NCBI RefSeq assembly: GCF_000002985.6
Contig: NC_003281.10
Location: 12,586,001-12,650,000, forward strand
Direction of reading: 5' to 3'
Length of the DNA stretch: 64,000 bases
DNA from: Caenorhabditis elegans
Taxonomy: Eukaryota; Nematoda; Chromadorea; Rhabditida; Rhabditidae
A model generated the notes under the pieces. The model worked only from the letters and a program-made list of their open reading frames with translations, ran no database searches and was not told the origin of the DNA. Numbering within the stretch: the stretch's first letter is position 1; each line of letters starts with the position of its first letter. Below, piece after piece: positions 55,501 through 64,000 of this stretch. Position numbers and translations under genes: made by a program.

Positions 55501-58500
55501 AGTCCTCTAACTACAAAATTGCCTTTTTTAGAGGAGTTTCAAGATTGTGATTTTTTGCCATAAATTGTCCATTTTTGCCACTTTCTAATAGTTTTTGATG
55601 GGTTAAACCTAGATTTTCTGAATTCAGCATACACGAATTACCTGTTTTCAACAAATTTAGGCAACTTTTTATTTTTGCCCATTTACATTTTTCAGCCATT
55701 TTTCAGCCATAATGACTGTCCTTTTTTTTTGGGCAAAAAAAAAATAAATTTTCTGAAAATGTTTGCAATCACTATATTCTAAAAAAGGGCAAAGAAAACT
55801 CTAACTAGAAAGTTTTCAGAATGTCCTATGCCAAGTTGGTCAAACCCGAATGGCTCAGACATTGGCAACACAAAAAACTCAAAATAAGCAGTGCCTGACC
55901 CAAAATGACTATCAACTACTTTTTGATTATTTTGGAAAGTTTGAAAAAGCATTAGAACAACGAAAAGCAAAAAAAGAAGAAGCTGAAAGATTGAAGAAAT
56001 TGGAGGAAAAATTGAAAAAAGAGAAGGAGAAACAAGCAGAGAAAGATAGAATTGAGGCGAAGAAATTCGAAGAGCGGATGAAAAAAGAGCAAGAAAAACA
56101 GGAAGAAAAAGAGAGAAAAGAACGGGAAAAACGAGAGGAAAAGGAAAGGAAAGAGAGAGAAATTCGAGAAATTATGGAGAGGAAAAAGAGAGAAGAAGAC
56201 GATCGAATTGCTGCGAAATTACAAATTGCTCAACAATTAGAGAATGACAGGAAAATGAGAGAAGCTGAAGAAAGTGCACGGAAGGAGACGGAACGGAGGG
56301 CTAAAATGGAAACTGTTAGTTATTTGGAAAATCCTTTTTTTTTCAAAAAAAGTGTATTGTTTGACAAATAGTTGTGTAACTTTGTCTGAAGCTGAAATAG
56401 ACCCAGAATTTTTCTTAAAAAGCTTAGGTTTAGATTTAGGCTTAGGCCTAGGTTTAGTCTTGGGCTTAGGTTTAGTCTTAGGCATAGGCTTAGGCTTAGG
56501 CTTATGCCTTCGCTTCGATTTGGACTTAGGCCTAGGCTTATTCTTGGGTTTTTGATTGAGCTCGGGATTAGGCTTAGGCTTAGGCTTAGGCTTAAGCTCA
56601 GGCTTGACATAGACTTAGGCTTTGGTTTAGGCTTAGGCTTAGACTTCGGCTTCAGTTGAGGCGTAGGCCTAGGCTTGGGCTTTGGCTTGGGCTTAGGATT
56701 AGGATAGGATTAGGCTTAGGCTTAGGCTTTGGTTTAGGCTTAGACTTAGGCTTAGTCTTAGTCTTAGGCTTAGGCTCAGGCTCAGGCTGAGGCATAGGCT
56801 TAGGCTTAAGCTCAGGCTTAGGCTTAGATATAGGTTTTGGTGTAGGTTTAGGCTTAGGCTTAGGCTGCGTCTTAGGCTTAGGCTTAGGCTTAGGTTTTGG
56901 CTTAGTCTTAGGCTAAGGCTTAGACTTAGAATGAGTTTTACGCTTAGAACCAGGCTTTGGCTTAAGCTTAGGCTTGGGCTTAGGCCTAGGTTTAGATAGA
57001 GACTTAGACTTAGGCTTAGGCTTAGGATGAGTGTTAGTCTTACGCTTCGGCTTGGCGTCAGTGGCGAGCGTCAGCTATTTAGGCTTGGGTTTATAGCGTT
57101 TTTTTCATTTTTCAAAGGGTTCCCGTTGGCCGATTTAGGCTTAGGCTTAGGCTTACTCGAACTTTTTTGTCTATTTTTCTTGAGAGGAGCTTTAGACCAC
57201 CAGGTAGATCAAAATTAAATTTTTTGAAACATTCGCGATCGTTTTTTTTCCGAAATAAACTTTACTATGTAAATAAAATAAATTATAGACTTTTTTGAAA
57301 CATTTATTTTAGGCTCGGGCTCAGGCTTAGGCTTAAGCGTAGACTTAGACTTAGACTTAGGCTTGGCGTCAGTGGGGGAGCGCTATTTAGGGTTAGGATT
57401 ACAGCGTTTTAGGCTTAGGCTTAGGCTTACTCGAACTTTTTGTCTATTTTTCTTTTAGACCACCAGGTAGATCAAAATCAAGAATTTTCGAAACATTCGC
57501 GGGCGTTTTTTTCCGAAAATAATTTTACCACATAAATAAAAAATTGATGAACTTTTTTTGAAAAATTTGTAAAAAATTTTTCACTTCACCTATAAATCTC
57601 TTTGCATAAATTTCCGATTAGAAATCTGATTCTGACTATTTCAAAAGCATGTATAAAGCAACAAAACTCTTCCCGTTGTGTCGTAAATGTGAATGTATAT
57701 TTGAATACAGGAAGCAGCAAATGCACTACAAGGACTCGAAGAGGACCTTCTCATGGATGATATCGATTTTATGACTCAACAACAAACAAAAGTCGATGAG
57801 GTGTGATTTGCATGGTGCATGACGAAATTTGTTGTTTAAATTTGTTTTTAAAATTAATTTTTTAAAGTTAATTTTGCTGCATTAAATCGCAGATTTCTGG
57901 CTTCCCTCATAAATTGAAATGGAAGAGATTTTTGCCGAACTAGGCCAGGCCATATCTGGGGTAGATTTACGGCGTGTTGCGTGTCGCGTCGCGGCTCGAT
58001 TTTAGTCAGTGTGGAGTACGCGTCCTCTCCACGCGTTGTCCGGCAGGCGATTGTCAATGGAGCGCGAAAAATTCATTGAGGAAGGCCAGAACCCCGTATG
58101 CCTGAAAACTCTGAAAAGCCAATAAGTGGGCGGGGCTATGATTCCCCCCAAGCAAAACAACTTTGAAATAGTATTTATTCGTGTTGAATTAAATGTTTTT
58201 CATCATTTTTAAAATATATAATTCGAAAGTTCCCAGGAATCTGTGTCTCCCGATTCTAAATATCCCCAATTAGACTCCGCCCACTTTTTGGCATTTGCAA
58301 GTTTTTTTTTCGGTTTTTTTGTTGCATAACGCCCGTTGATTGCATGATTTTTAATTTTTGTACAATATTTTTCTTAAAAATTGCTGCTTTAAAAGTTGAG
58401 CTTGAAGTTTTTGAAGTACTCGAAAAAAAAAATTTCAATTTTTTAACAAAAAAAACCGAAGCTTTTTCAGGAACGAAAAGTGGCGGAAGCTCGGCGAGCA

Positions 58501-61500
58501 GTTGAACGTGAGAATCAGATCAAAATGATGAGGGCTCAACAGCTGCAAAGACGGCAGGAAGAGGCTCCGCCCCCTCAACAAGCTCCAGCTCCACATGTAA
58601 GTCGAGTTGAATAGGGCCAAAAAATTATTTTTTAGAAAAAAATCACAAATTAAGGAAAAATTCAATTTTAGTTTGAATTCCCTCCAAACCGACAATGACG
58701 ACCAATCAGCGATTCGCTCCGCCATTTCTAAACCAATCAGGTGGCGGGGGCGGAGTTCGATACGCTAAAATACGTCGAAATATCAAAATGTCAAAAAAAA
58801 TGTTTAAAAAACGTCAAATATTCAAAATAATCAAAATTGCAGAAAATGAACCGCCCGACCAATCAGCGATTTGCTCAGCCCACTTTTGAACCAATCAGGT
58901 GGAGTGGGCGGAGTTTGAAGACGCTGATTGGTCGGTGAGTTCTCAATTTGGAGGGAGTTCGAAAAATCGTTTCTGTTCAATTTTTCTGGTTACGAACTTT
59001 TAGAAAATAAATTTTTAATTTCAGACACAAAAGATTCAAGTGAAAAATGAGCCAGTAGATCATTCATTCGATATTCTAAAAGAAGCAGAAAAAGATGCAC
59101 ACATAATTCCAACAAAATCAATAAAAGCCGAGCCGCTGGACGTTCAAAAACCGCTTAGCGCATTTGAAAAGCTTGCATCACTTCGTGGTAGGACCCAATC
59201 TGCTGATATGAGAAGAGGCGGGGACTCTACGGAAATGCCGAATGTGACACAACAATATCAAGCGGAGCAAAATCATCTAGCACAAAGTTCGAATAATTCT
59301 CAGTACAATGGTAAGGGGAATATATTATGGAGACGCAGAAAAAAGCTTCATTTGAAATCAAACGCGCTCCACGGAAAATTGAAAACGATACGCCCCTGTA
59401 CCATGGGTCCCGTTAGGTATTTAACGGCAAAATCTATGAACAAATTCTATCAAGTTTTTAATGATTTTTTGTTGAAATTATTCAGGCATGTAGACATGTA
59501 TGCATGTAGGCATTTAGGCATGCAGGCATGTAGGCATGTAGGCATGTAGGCAAGCCCTGAAACCGCGCCTGCCTACCATGGAATATCTACTGAAAGTAAA
59601 CCATAAAGTCGAACAGCTTTCAAAAAAAATTTTAAGGGCTATTATTTTCTAAGTGTTAACAACGAACTGATATATTTGCAGCACCAAGTACAAGTTCCCA
59701 GCCACAACATTTCCCAACAGAGCCTTCAATACGCCAACCACCTCCCCAACAGAGTTACAATTCCAACCAAATGCTCCAAAATCCACGACAGCAACCCCAA
59801 AACCAAATTGTGCAAAATTTCCAAAGTGCTCCGCAACGACATCCCCATCAAAATCCGCAAATTGCCACGTCATCTTCATCTGGAGGAGTCAATCAGTTTT
59901 ATAATAATGGTGGAGCTGCACCGCCAGTTGTCGAACAACAAGCCGCTAATAGAAGTTTGTGCTTTATAATTTAGTTCGAGAAAAGTAGCCCTAAGCTTGA
60001 TCCTAATCCTAAGCCTAAACTTAAGCCCAAATCAAAGACTAAGCTTAAGCCCAAATCTAAGACTAACCCTCTTAAAAAGTTACAAGAAGGTTTTTCCTTG
60101 CGCTTGGAGCGCAAAAGAAAAGAAAAAGAGCTATTTAGACTTAGGGTGCCCAACTGGAATAAAACATTGCAAATCCCAAAACCAGCCTAAGGGCCCGAAA
60201 AACATAGTAGGATGCCCAACTTGAATGAAATATTGGAAATCCTTATGACACACTTAAGCCTAAGGGCCCGAAAAAAACTAGGATGCCCAACTGGAATAAA
60301 ATATTGGAAATCCTTATGACACACCGGCGGTATGGCGCGGCTTAAGCCTAAATAGCCACTTTTATCAAAATACATTTGAGCTCGGCTCGCGTTTTAAAAT
60401 AACATCTCAGGCAACTCAAAAGTAAAAAATATATATAATAAAAAATATATATATAATAAAGATTATCACTAAGAAACTTGGAAATTTCGTAATATTTGAA
60501 GGGATGCGAGCAATCTCTACATATTTGCGATCAACCTTTGGAGATTTTTTTTCTTAGTGAAGTTATAGAATGCCAATATTCAAATTCCTATCTCATGGGA
60601 AGAAAAGTTCAAATTCTGTACCTGCGTATATTTTTTTATAACTCCGTTCTTCCTACAAGAAAGGCCTTCTTCCCATGAGACAGGAATTCAAATATCGACA
60701 GCATTCATAGGTACAGAATTCGAACCTTTTTTTACATGAAATAGGAATTTTATATCAACCAAATTAACCCTCCAGTAAAGTGGGACCTTTGATGAATATA
60801 ATCACTCTGATGATATTTAATTCCGATGATTAATCCATTTTTCTTTCTCTCACACTTATGAACTAAAATGATTACTAAATTAAGGCGTGATATTCTAAGG
60901 TGTGATAACATATGATATTTATTTTTAAATTTAAATAAAGTTTTTTTTATTTTTGCTAAAGAACGAATAGTTTACAGCCGCCTCGCTCAAATGTATTTTG
61001 ATAAAAGTGGCTATTTAGGCTTAAGCCGCGCCATTCCGCCGGTGTGTCAAAAGGATTTCCAATATTTTATTCCAGTTGGTCATCCTAGTTTTTTTCGGGC
61101 CCTTAAGTGTGTCATAAGGATTTCCAATATTTCATTCAAGTTGGGCGTCCTACTATGTTTTTCGGGCCCTTAGGCTGGTTTTGGGATTTCCAATGTTTTA
61201 TTCCAGTTGGGCACCCTAAGTCTAAATAGCTCTTTTTCTTTTCTTTTGCGCTCCAAGCGCAAGGAAAAACCTTCTTGTAACTTTTTAAGAGGGTTTCATA
61301 TATTTTATTAAAATCGGGGCGAAGCCCTGATTTTTAATCCATATTGTTTTTTTTGTCTTCCTCTATCCCTGCAAATAGGAAAGAGAATGTGTTCTTTCTG
61401 ATGAAGTAAAAATCATCATAAAATCTTGAAAACTGAGAGCAGGAGGTAATATTTGAATATATTGGGTCGTAAATGTGTGTCTCTCTGTGGGTGGGGTGGC

Positions 61501-64000
61501 GATGTGTTGGCAGCCAACCCTTCAACGAACTGTATCTCCCGCCTGTATCTCCCTTCAAAGTGAGAATTGGGTTACAAAAATTTGGGGGAATATGAAAAAA
61601 GGTGTAAACATTTCAAAAATATTAATTTTGAAACACCAGACCAAACCACTTTTTCTGGGCAAGAGGCAAAAAATTAATTTTTTGAAAAAATTTCAAACTG
61701 GCACAAAATTTTTTCAAAAATAAATTTTCACAAATTGTTAAGAGATTCCATTTTTTATAAATATTGTTCATTGAACACAAAAAAGAAAACAAAGATTCAT
61801 CAAAAAATGAGTGAAAAATCGCAAAAATTCGAAAAAGTCCGTGCTGAAAAACTCGATTTTTTGGCGGTGCTGAAATAAATTTCTACTAAAATTTTTTTGA
61901 AACTTAGTTTTTCGGATTTAGCGTCAAATTTTGAATCAATGTAATAAAATAGAATTAAAATTGATCACAGATTGAGTGAGTAATAAACGCTCAAAGTTGC
62001 TTTGAGAAGCGAGACAAACAAAAAGTTTTTGGCCATGAGTTCCTCGAGCCCCGTTCCTGAAGTTGAGCTTCAAGCCTTGCTCCAGAGGCTTTTTTTTTCA
62101 TTCTTCACCAAAGTAATAAACGCTCAAAGTTGAAAAATGAACAACGCAAAAACGGCAGTAACTTGCTTCAAGGTCGATTATCTCAGTGAGTTTTCACTCA
62201 ATTTTCCAAAATTTTTTTGCTCTATCGCTTTAGAAATATTTGTAATTTCATTTTTTTTCCTCAAAATCAAAATATCTCAAACGACCGCCATCCTACGAGA
62301 AGGGAAAAAAAAGTTTTTGGAAAAAAATCGAAAATTTTTTTTCTGCCTCGATTTTCAAAATGAAAAAATCACTTTTTCGGAATAATATTTACTTGAGAAT
62401 GTGTAAAAAATCTTTTTCTACAAGAATTTCACCCTAAAACCAAAGATTTCTCAAAGAGAACAGCGCACGAAGCGGTGGTTTAAAAAAAACGCAAAAAAAG
62501 ACACACCGAAAAGGGAGGGGGAGGTCGGAAATGCAAATTTTGACTTTGAAGCTCTCTAAAAGAGCTCATAGTAGACTAGCGCGGCAAGAGATATGTCGTA
62601 AAATATACATATCTGATCCTGTAACAGTAATTAGCGACCATATTTACAGCCAGCCTACATGCATCACTGTGGAGACTCTGTGGAGAGGGAGGAGGCAAGA
62701 GAAAGGGGAGGCAAGAGGGGGCGGGCGGGCACTGCTGAACCTTGAAAGCGCCGTAGCTCCGCTCACAATTGGAATTAAAAAATGAAAAGTATATATTTGA
62801 AGTCAGCGTTAAAAGGAGAATATGATAGCATTTGAAATTTTGGAAATTGGTGAAGAATGAAATTTTTCACACTAAAGAGCCCACTTCTATAGCTTAAAAG
62901 AGTCGTAGAATTTTTTCAAAATACACGTCGAAAAGCCCTTGTCGAGTTGTACACCCCTAAAAAATCGTGAAATAATCTCAAGTATTCGAATTTTCCTTCA
63001 ATTAAAACCACCCGAAAATGACGAAAAATAGCGACTTTTGAGTTTCACTCAAAATATCTCGGCTCAATGAGCTCCAATCTTTCTGAAATAAAAAATACAG
63101 AGGTGGGGCAAGCTTTTTGAAAAGACAGCAAAAAACCGCATCAAAATCTATCCACCCACCGTCAAGTTACACGCGCGTTTTCATTTACCACTTTTGTCGG
63201 ATTTTGAAGCTTAATATCTCGGCTCCTGTAAATCGAAATCGGCTGAAAATTCACAAGAAAACTTATTTCACTGCCGTCCTCCTGTCATTAAATTTTCGTG
63301 AGCTTAGGCCGAAAACTGACAAAACGCCAAACTTTAAAATTTTAAAAAATAGTTGAAGGGCATTTTGAAAACACCTTAAGCTCCATAACTCGGCGAGTTT
63401 TGATGGAATCAATTTGAAACTTCAGACTTAAGCTTATTGGTGGCTTAAACGCCTCTGTGTAAAATTTCGATTTGATCGGCCAACGAGAACCCTTTCAAAA
63501 ATCGAAAAAACGTTATAAACCCAAGCCTAAAAAGCGTCAGTGGCGAGCTAACGCTCGCCTCTGACGCCAAGCCTAAGCCTGGTTTTAAGCCTAAGCCTAA
63601 GCCTAAGCCTAAGCATGGTCCTAAGACTCAGTTTAAGCCTAAAACTTTTTTATTACAGGATCATCATTCACAATGTCTCATTCAGTTCAACAACACCAAT
63701 CTCCTCTCCAACAACAATTTCCAATCAATTCATATCAATCACCGAGTCATCATAATAATAGTAGCTCAATGAGCAATTCCTCATTAATGCAAACACCACA
63801 CAGTAATAGTTCAATGATTGCACGGAGTCCACAATTTCCATCTCATACGGTGAGTATTTTTGGTCATGAAACTATTCTGACTCTTCAAAAATTCTACGAC
63901 TTTTTTGGAATTTTTTCTGCATTTTTTGAATGTGTAAATTATTTTAAAGCTCATACAATTTACATTATATTACATTATATTACATTACATATATTTCAGT
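40575..64000 (+). CDS. pqn-80: Ubinuclein-like HIRA-complex protein with Q/N-rich tail (partial, continues right)
   Basis: Exons: 40575-40718, 40764-40844, 40914-41018, 42701-43306, 44373-44678, 45927-46207, 48857-48929, 49548-49753, 49810-49860, 51489-51808, 52881-53086, 53647-53685, 55050-55166, 55820-56314, 57711-57800, 58471-58596, 59025-59310, 59682-59954, 63659-63849; base 64000 opens the next. Phases close over 1332 codons. Residues 92-110 ([19 protein letters not shown]) match the HRD of ubinuclein/Hpc2, which binds HIRA for replication-independent H3.3 deposition. Residues 111-312 are acidic, Ser- and Lys-rich. Residues 533-725 are helical and unrecognised. About 890-1005 is a Lys/Glu/Arg helix ([18 protein letters not shown]), probably a single helix or coiled coil. 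From 1178 the chain is Q/N/P-rich, fitting the pqn name. From memory, Y111B2A.14. Exon 3 acceptor and exon 6 donor are unusual. Confidence 0.85.
41050..42655. mobile_element. Composite nested palindrome filling pqn-80 intron 3
   Basis: Outer ends CACGCTCTCCTCGCGCGC and GCGCTCCAATAATTATG...GAGGAGAGCGTG are inverted, as are CCTCACGAACTCCAGA and TCTGGAGTTCGTGAGG. Inside lie a second palindrome (41215-41790, with CCGAAAACTGAAGGTTTT and its inverse) and, next to it, a whole family K element. Three elements therefore stack in one 1.7 kb intron. Confidence 0.8.
41794..42585. mobile_element. Long palindrome, family K, copy 2
   Basis: CACTGCAACTTTTTCCTCAA at the left and GTGAGGAAAAAGTTGCAGTG at the right match copy 1 at 34918-35856. 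It lacks the 142 bp LTR-like insert and retains a single GTTTA at 42305-42309. Flanking bases differ (AATTT, TCTGG), so no target duplication is visible. Confidence 0.85.
43635..43992 (-). repeat. Satellite in pqn-80 intron 4 (reverse orientation)
   Basis: About nine 30-40 bp units read TTTGCCGGAAATTTTTAATT then CCGGCAATTTGCCGG, the reverse complement of the array that follows exon 5. Confidence 0.9.
44775..45705 (+). repeat. Satellite in pqn-80 intron 5 (forward orientation)
   Basis: Units read TTTTCCGGCAAACCGACAAA then TTGCCGGAATTAAAGT. A 70 bp subunit near 45520-45680 is repeated almost exactly (GGCAAACCGGCACACAGAAA). A short reverse-oriented patch at 45805-45865 ends the block. Confidence 0.9.
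46228..46233 (+). terminator. AATAAA overlapping an in-frame stop after pqn-80 exon 6
   Basis: If the exon 6 donor is not used, the frame reads LYGVLEL and stops at TAA 46227-46229. AATAAA begins inside that stop codon and an A-rich stretch follows. This could end a short transcript. Confidence 0.4.
46250..47300. mobile_element. Palindrome with a family G element at its centre, pqn-80 intron 6
   Basis: AATTTTTAAATTCCGCGTC, AGCGTATTTTATTTTTAATT and AGCAGAATTCGAAAATCGC at the left are inverted at 47095-47285. Family G copy 3 (46475-47079, TACTAACGGTTCGGACG to CGTCCGAACTGTTAGT) occupies the middle. Confidence 0.8.
47200..48740. mobile_element. Second palindrome with a family I element at its centre, pqn-80 intron 6
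   Basis: Left arm 47218-47680 (GGTTTGCACTTTTCCTACAC, TTTTACCTGGAGCAAAAAAT, TATATATATATAATTTCAAA) is inverted at 48290-48735. Family I copy 3 (47697-48279, GTGGAGTATCGATAATTGG and its inverse) sits at the axis. The left arm is shared with the right end of the preceding palindrome. Confidence 0.8.
49150..49495 (-). repeat. Satellite in pqn-80 intron 7 (reverse orientation)
   Basis: Two patches (49155-49260 and 49365-49495) of GCCGGTTTGCCGGAAATT and AATTCCGGCACTTCGCCGG units are separated by AT-rich DNA similar to that near 44270-44340. Confidence 0.85.
50070..51385 (+). repeat. Satellite in pqn-80 intron 9 (forward orientation, 1.3 kb)
   Basis: About 37 units of roughly 35 bp read TTTCCGGCAAACCGGCAAAT then TGCCGGAATTAAAAA. 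Higher-order copies are visible: a block starting with GCCGGAAATAAAAATTTCCG recurs near 50708, 50848 and 51188. All long minus-strand frames here are translations of the repeat. Confidence 0.92.
51809..52750 (+). other. pqn-80 intron 10, low-complexity A/T sequence
   Basis: Dominated by A and T runs and short CCATAATTTCCAG-like phrases, with nine C residues at 52680-52688. No exon or element is supported. Confidence 0.5.
52755..52845. repeat. CCAAT palindrome in pqn-80 intron 10
   Basis: CGACCAATCAGCGATCTCGA and AATCACTGATTGGTGGAGG are inverted; inner CTGATTGGTTCAAAAATGGG holds the second CCAAT complement. Confidence 0.75.
53308..53545. repeat. Two CCAAT palindromes in pqn-80 intron 11
   Basis: Copies at 53308-53398 and 53450-53545, each starting CTCCCCGACCAATCAGCGA or similar and ending in TGATTGGT, with CCGCCCACTTTTCAACCAA and GGTGGGCGGGG/AGTGGGCGGAG cores. 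Confidence 0.8.
53686..54544 (+). other. First part of pqn-80 intron 12
   Basis: AT-rich, with a relict at 53815-53900 of the arm seen in intron 6 (GGCGCGGAATTTGAAAATTT, CTTGAGTTTGCCGG) and CACACACACA near 54380. No exon seen. Confidence 0.45.
54545..54662. repeat. Complete CCAAT palindrome in pqn-80 intron 12
   Basis: GGACTCCCCGACCAATCAGC and GCTGATTGGTCGGGGAGTTC are inverted. The core has CCGCCCACTTTTGAACCAAT and AAGTGGGCGGAGTTCGG. It ends in TATTTTGGAGGGAATTC. Confidence 0.85.
54700..54930 (+). repeat. Interstitial telomeric array (TTAGGC)n in pqn-80 intron 12
   Basis: About 30 perfect and degenerate GGCTTA hexamers in the plus orientation. The Leu/Gly-rich frame through it is the hexamer translated (LGLGLGL) and is not a gene. 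Confidence 0.92.
55197..55797 (+). repeat. Direct duplication within pqn-80 intron 13
   Basis: A segment of about 280 bp (55197-55475: TTTTAGAGGAGTTTCAAAAT, GGGTTAAACCTAGATTTTCT, TTTTGCCCATTTTAATTTTT) is repeated at 55517-55797 with few differences. The period is about 320 bp. The second copy ends next to exon 14. Confidence 0.8.
56415..57435 (+). repeat. Large TTAGGC array in pqn-80 intron 14
   Basis: A long run of GGCTTAGGCTTA hexamers (56415-57035) is followed by two similar modules. Each has GGCGTCAGTGG(C/G)GAGCG, an AGCGTTTT segment, more hexamers and a CGAACTTTTTTGTCTATTTT / CACCAGGTAGATCAAAA spacer (57125-57300 and 57365-57565). About 100 hexamers in all, mixed with GACTTA and GGTTTA variants. 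Confidence 0.9.
57885..58100. repeat. Family A arm in pqn-80 intron 15 (reverse)
   Basis: AGATTTCTGGCTTCCCTCAT, GGGTAGATTTACGGCGTG and GGCAGGCGATTGTCAATGGA identify the inverted arm, ending CAGAACCCCGTATGCC. Confidence 0.85.
58683..58965. repeat. Two CCAAT palindromes in pqn-80 intron 16
   Basis: A left half at 58683-58765 (CGACCAATCAGCGATTCGC, ACCAATCAGGTGGCGGGGGC) and a full copy at 58853-58965 ending GCTGATTGGTCGGTGAGTTC and TTTGGAGGGAGTTC. Confidence 0.8.
59485..59585. repeat. GTAGGCATGTAGGC minisatellite with AGGCAGGC-family end
   Basis: Eight or so GGCATGTA units at 59485-59553 are followed by GCGCCTGCCTACCATGGAA, the end also found near 28620. It lies in pqn-80 intron 17. Confidence 0.75.
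59990..60065 (-). repeat. Degenerate (GCCTAA)n array before family H copy 2
   Basis: CCTAATCCTAAGCCTAAAC and AAGCCCAAATCTAAGACTAA units immediately precede the palindrome, as at copy 1. Confidence 0.75.
60066..61295. mobile_element. Long palindrome, family H, copy 2 (1.23 kb), pqn-80 intron 18
   Basis: AACCCTCTTAAAAAGTTAC and GTAACTTTTTAAGAGGGTT again bound the element. The arms share the GCGCTTGGAGCGCAAAAG and GGCGCGGCTTAAGCC motifs with copy 1. The copies differ in arm length, and part of one arm is missing here (no long run matching 8470-8700 on the left side). Confidence 0.82.
61297..63514 (+). other. Rest of pqn-80 intron 18; no gene seen
   Basis: Starts with half of the GGGGCGAAGCCC hairpin. 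TAAACGCTCAAAGTTG occurs twice (near 61985 and 62114). A less AT-rich stretch (62520-62770) and ATATCTCGGCTC motifs (63053 and 63211) are also present. I found no exon, RNA gene or inverted structure that explains this 2.2 kb. Confidence 0.4.
63515..63645 (-). repeat. (GCCTAA)n array with central GCGTCAGTGGCGAGC hairpin
   Basis: GCGTCAGTGGCGAGCTAACG and CTCGCCTCTGACGC form a hairpin at 63534-63567, flanked by AAGCCTAAGCCTAAGCC. The array ends 13 bases before the exon 19 acceptor. Confidence 0.8.

Noticed and set aside
56237..57218. Frames in pqn-80 intron 14
   Set aside because: All derive from TTAGGC-type hexamers and read Leu/Gly or Ser/Leu repeats.

Overview
The window is nematode nuclear DNA, almost certainly Caenorhabditis elegans. 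Evidence seen directly: AT-rich sequence, exons ending in GT donors with TTTTCAG-type acceptors, some very short introns (52, 45 and 56 nt), acceptor-like trans-splice sites just before start codons, interstitial copies of the nematode telomere hexamer TTAGGC, and many dispersed palindromic elements. From memory, the order zinc-finger gene, epc-1, AAMP-like WD40 gene, gtf-2A2, pqn-80 matches clone Y111B2A on C. elegans chromosome III. That assignment is recollection, not a search.

Layout. Positions 1-10144 are mostly repeats, with two small exons of an unidentified minus-strand gene near the left edge (1135-1332). A seven-finger C2H2 protein lies on the minus strand (10145-12528; its 5' end is uncertain). 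The Enhancer of Polycomb homologue epc-1 follows on the minus strand (nine exons, 22358 down to 14469, 798 residues). It shares a 0.9 kb CT/GA-rich head-to-head promoter with an AAMP-like WD40 gene on the plus strand (eight exons, 23294-36538, 417 residues). Next on the plus strand is TFIIA small subunit gtf-2A2 (two exons, 38774-39587, 113 residues). The ubinuclein/HIRA-complex gene pqn-80 starts at 40575 and runs off the right edge after 19 complete exons (1332 codons so far). All splice phases in the epc-1, WD40, gtf-2A2 and pqn-80 models were checked by hand and close in frame.

Functional theme. Three of the genes act on chromatin or transcription: epc-1 (NuA4/TIP60-type acetyltransferase scaffold), gtf-2A2 (TBP-TFIIA-promoter complex) and pqn-80 (H3.3 deposition with HIRA). 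The zinc-finger gene may be a fourth.

Repeats fill the introns and intergenic DNA. They include a GCCGGAATT satellite at seven places, about ten families of long palindromic (MITE/foldback-like) elements often nested in each other, CCAAT-containing short palindromes, TTAGGC arrays and a 1.2-1.45 kb palindrome present twice. The most striking signals are a 240 bp array of heat-shock-element half-sites in exact 10 bp register, alternating satellite orientations that bracket pqn-80 exons, and a 142 bp LTR-like insertion with a clean target duplication and an empty-site copy elsewhere in the window. No transposase, tRNA, rRNA or CRISPR array was recognised.
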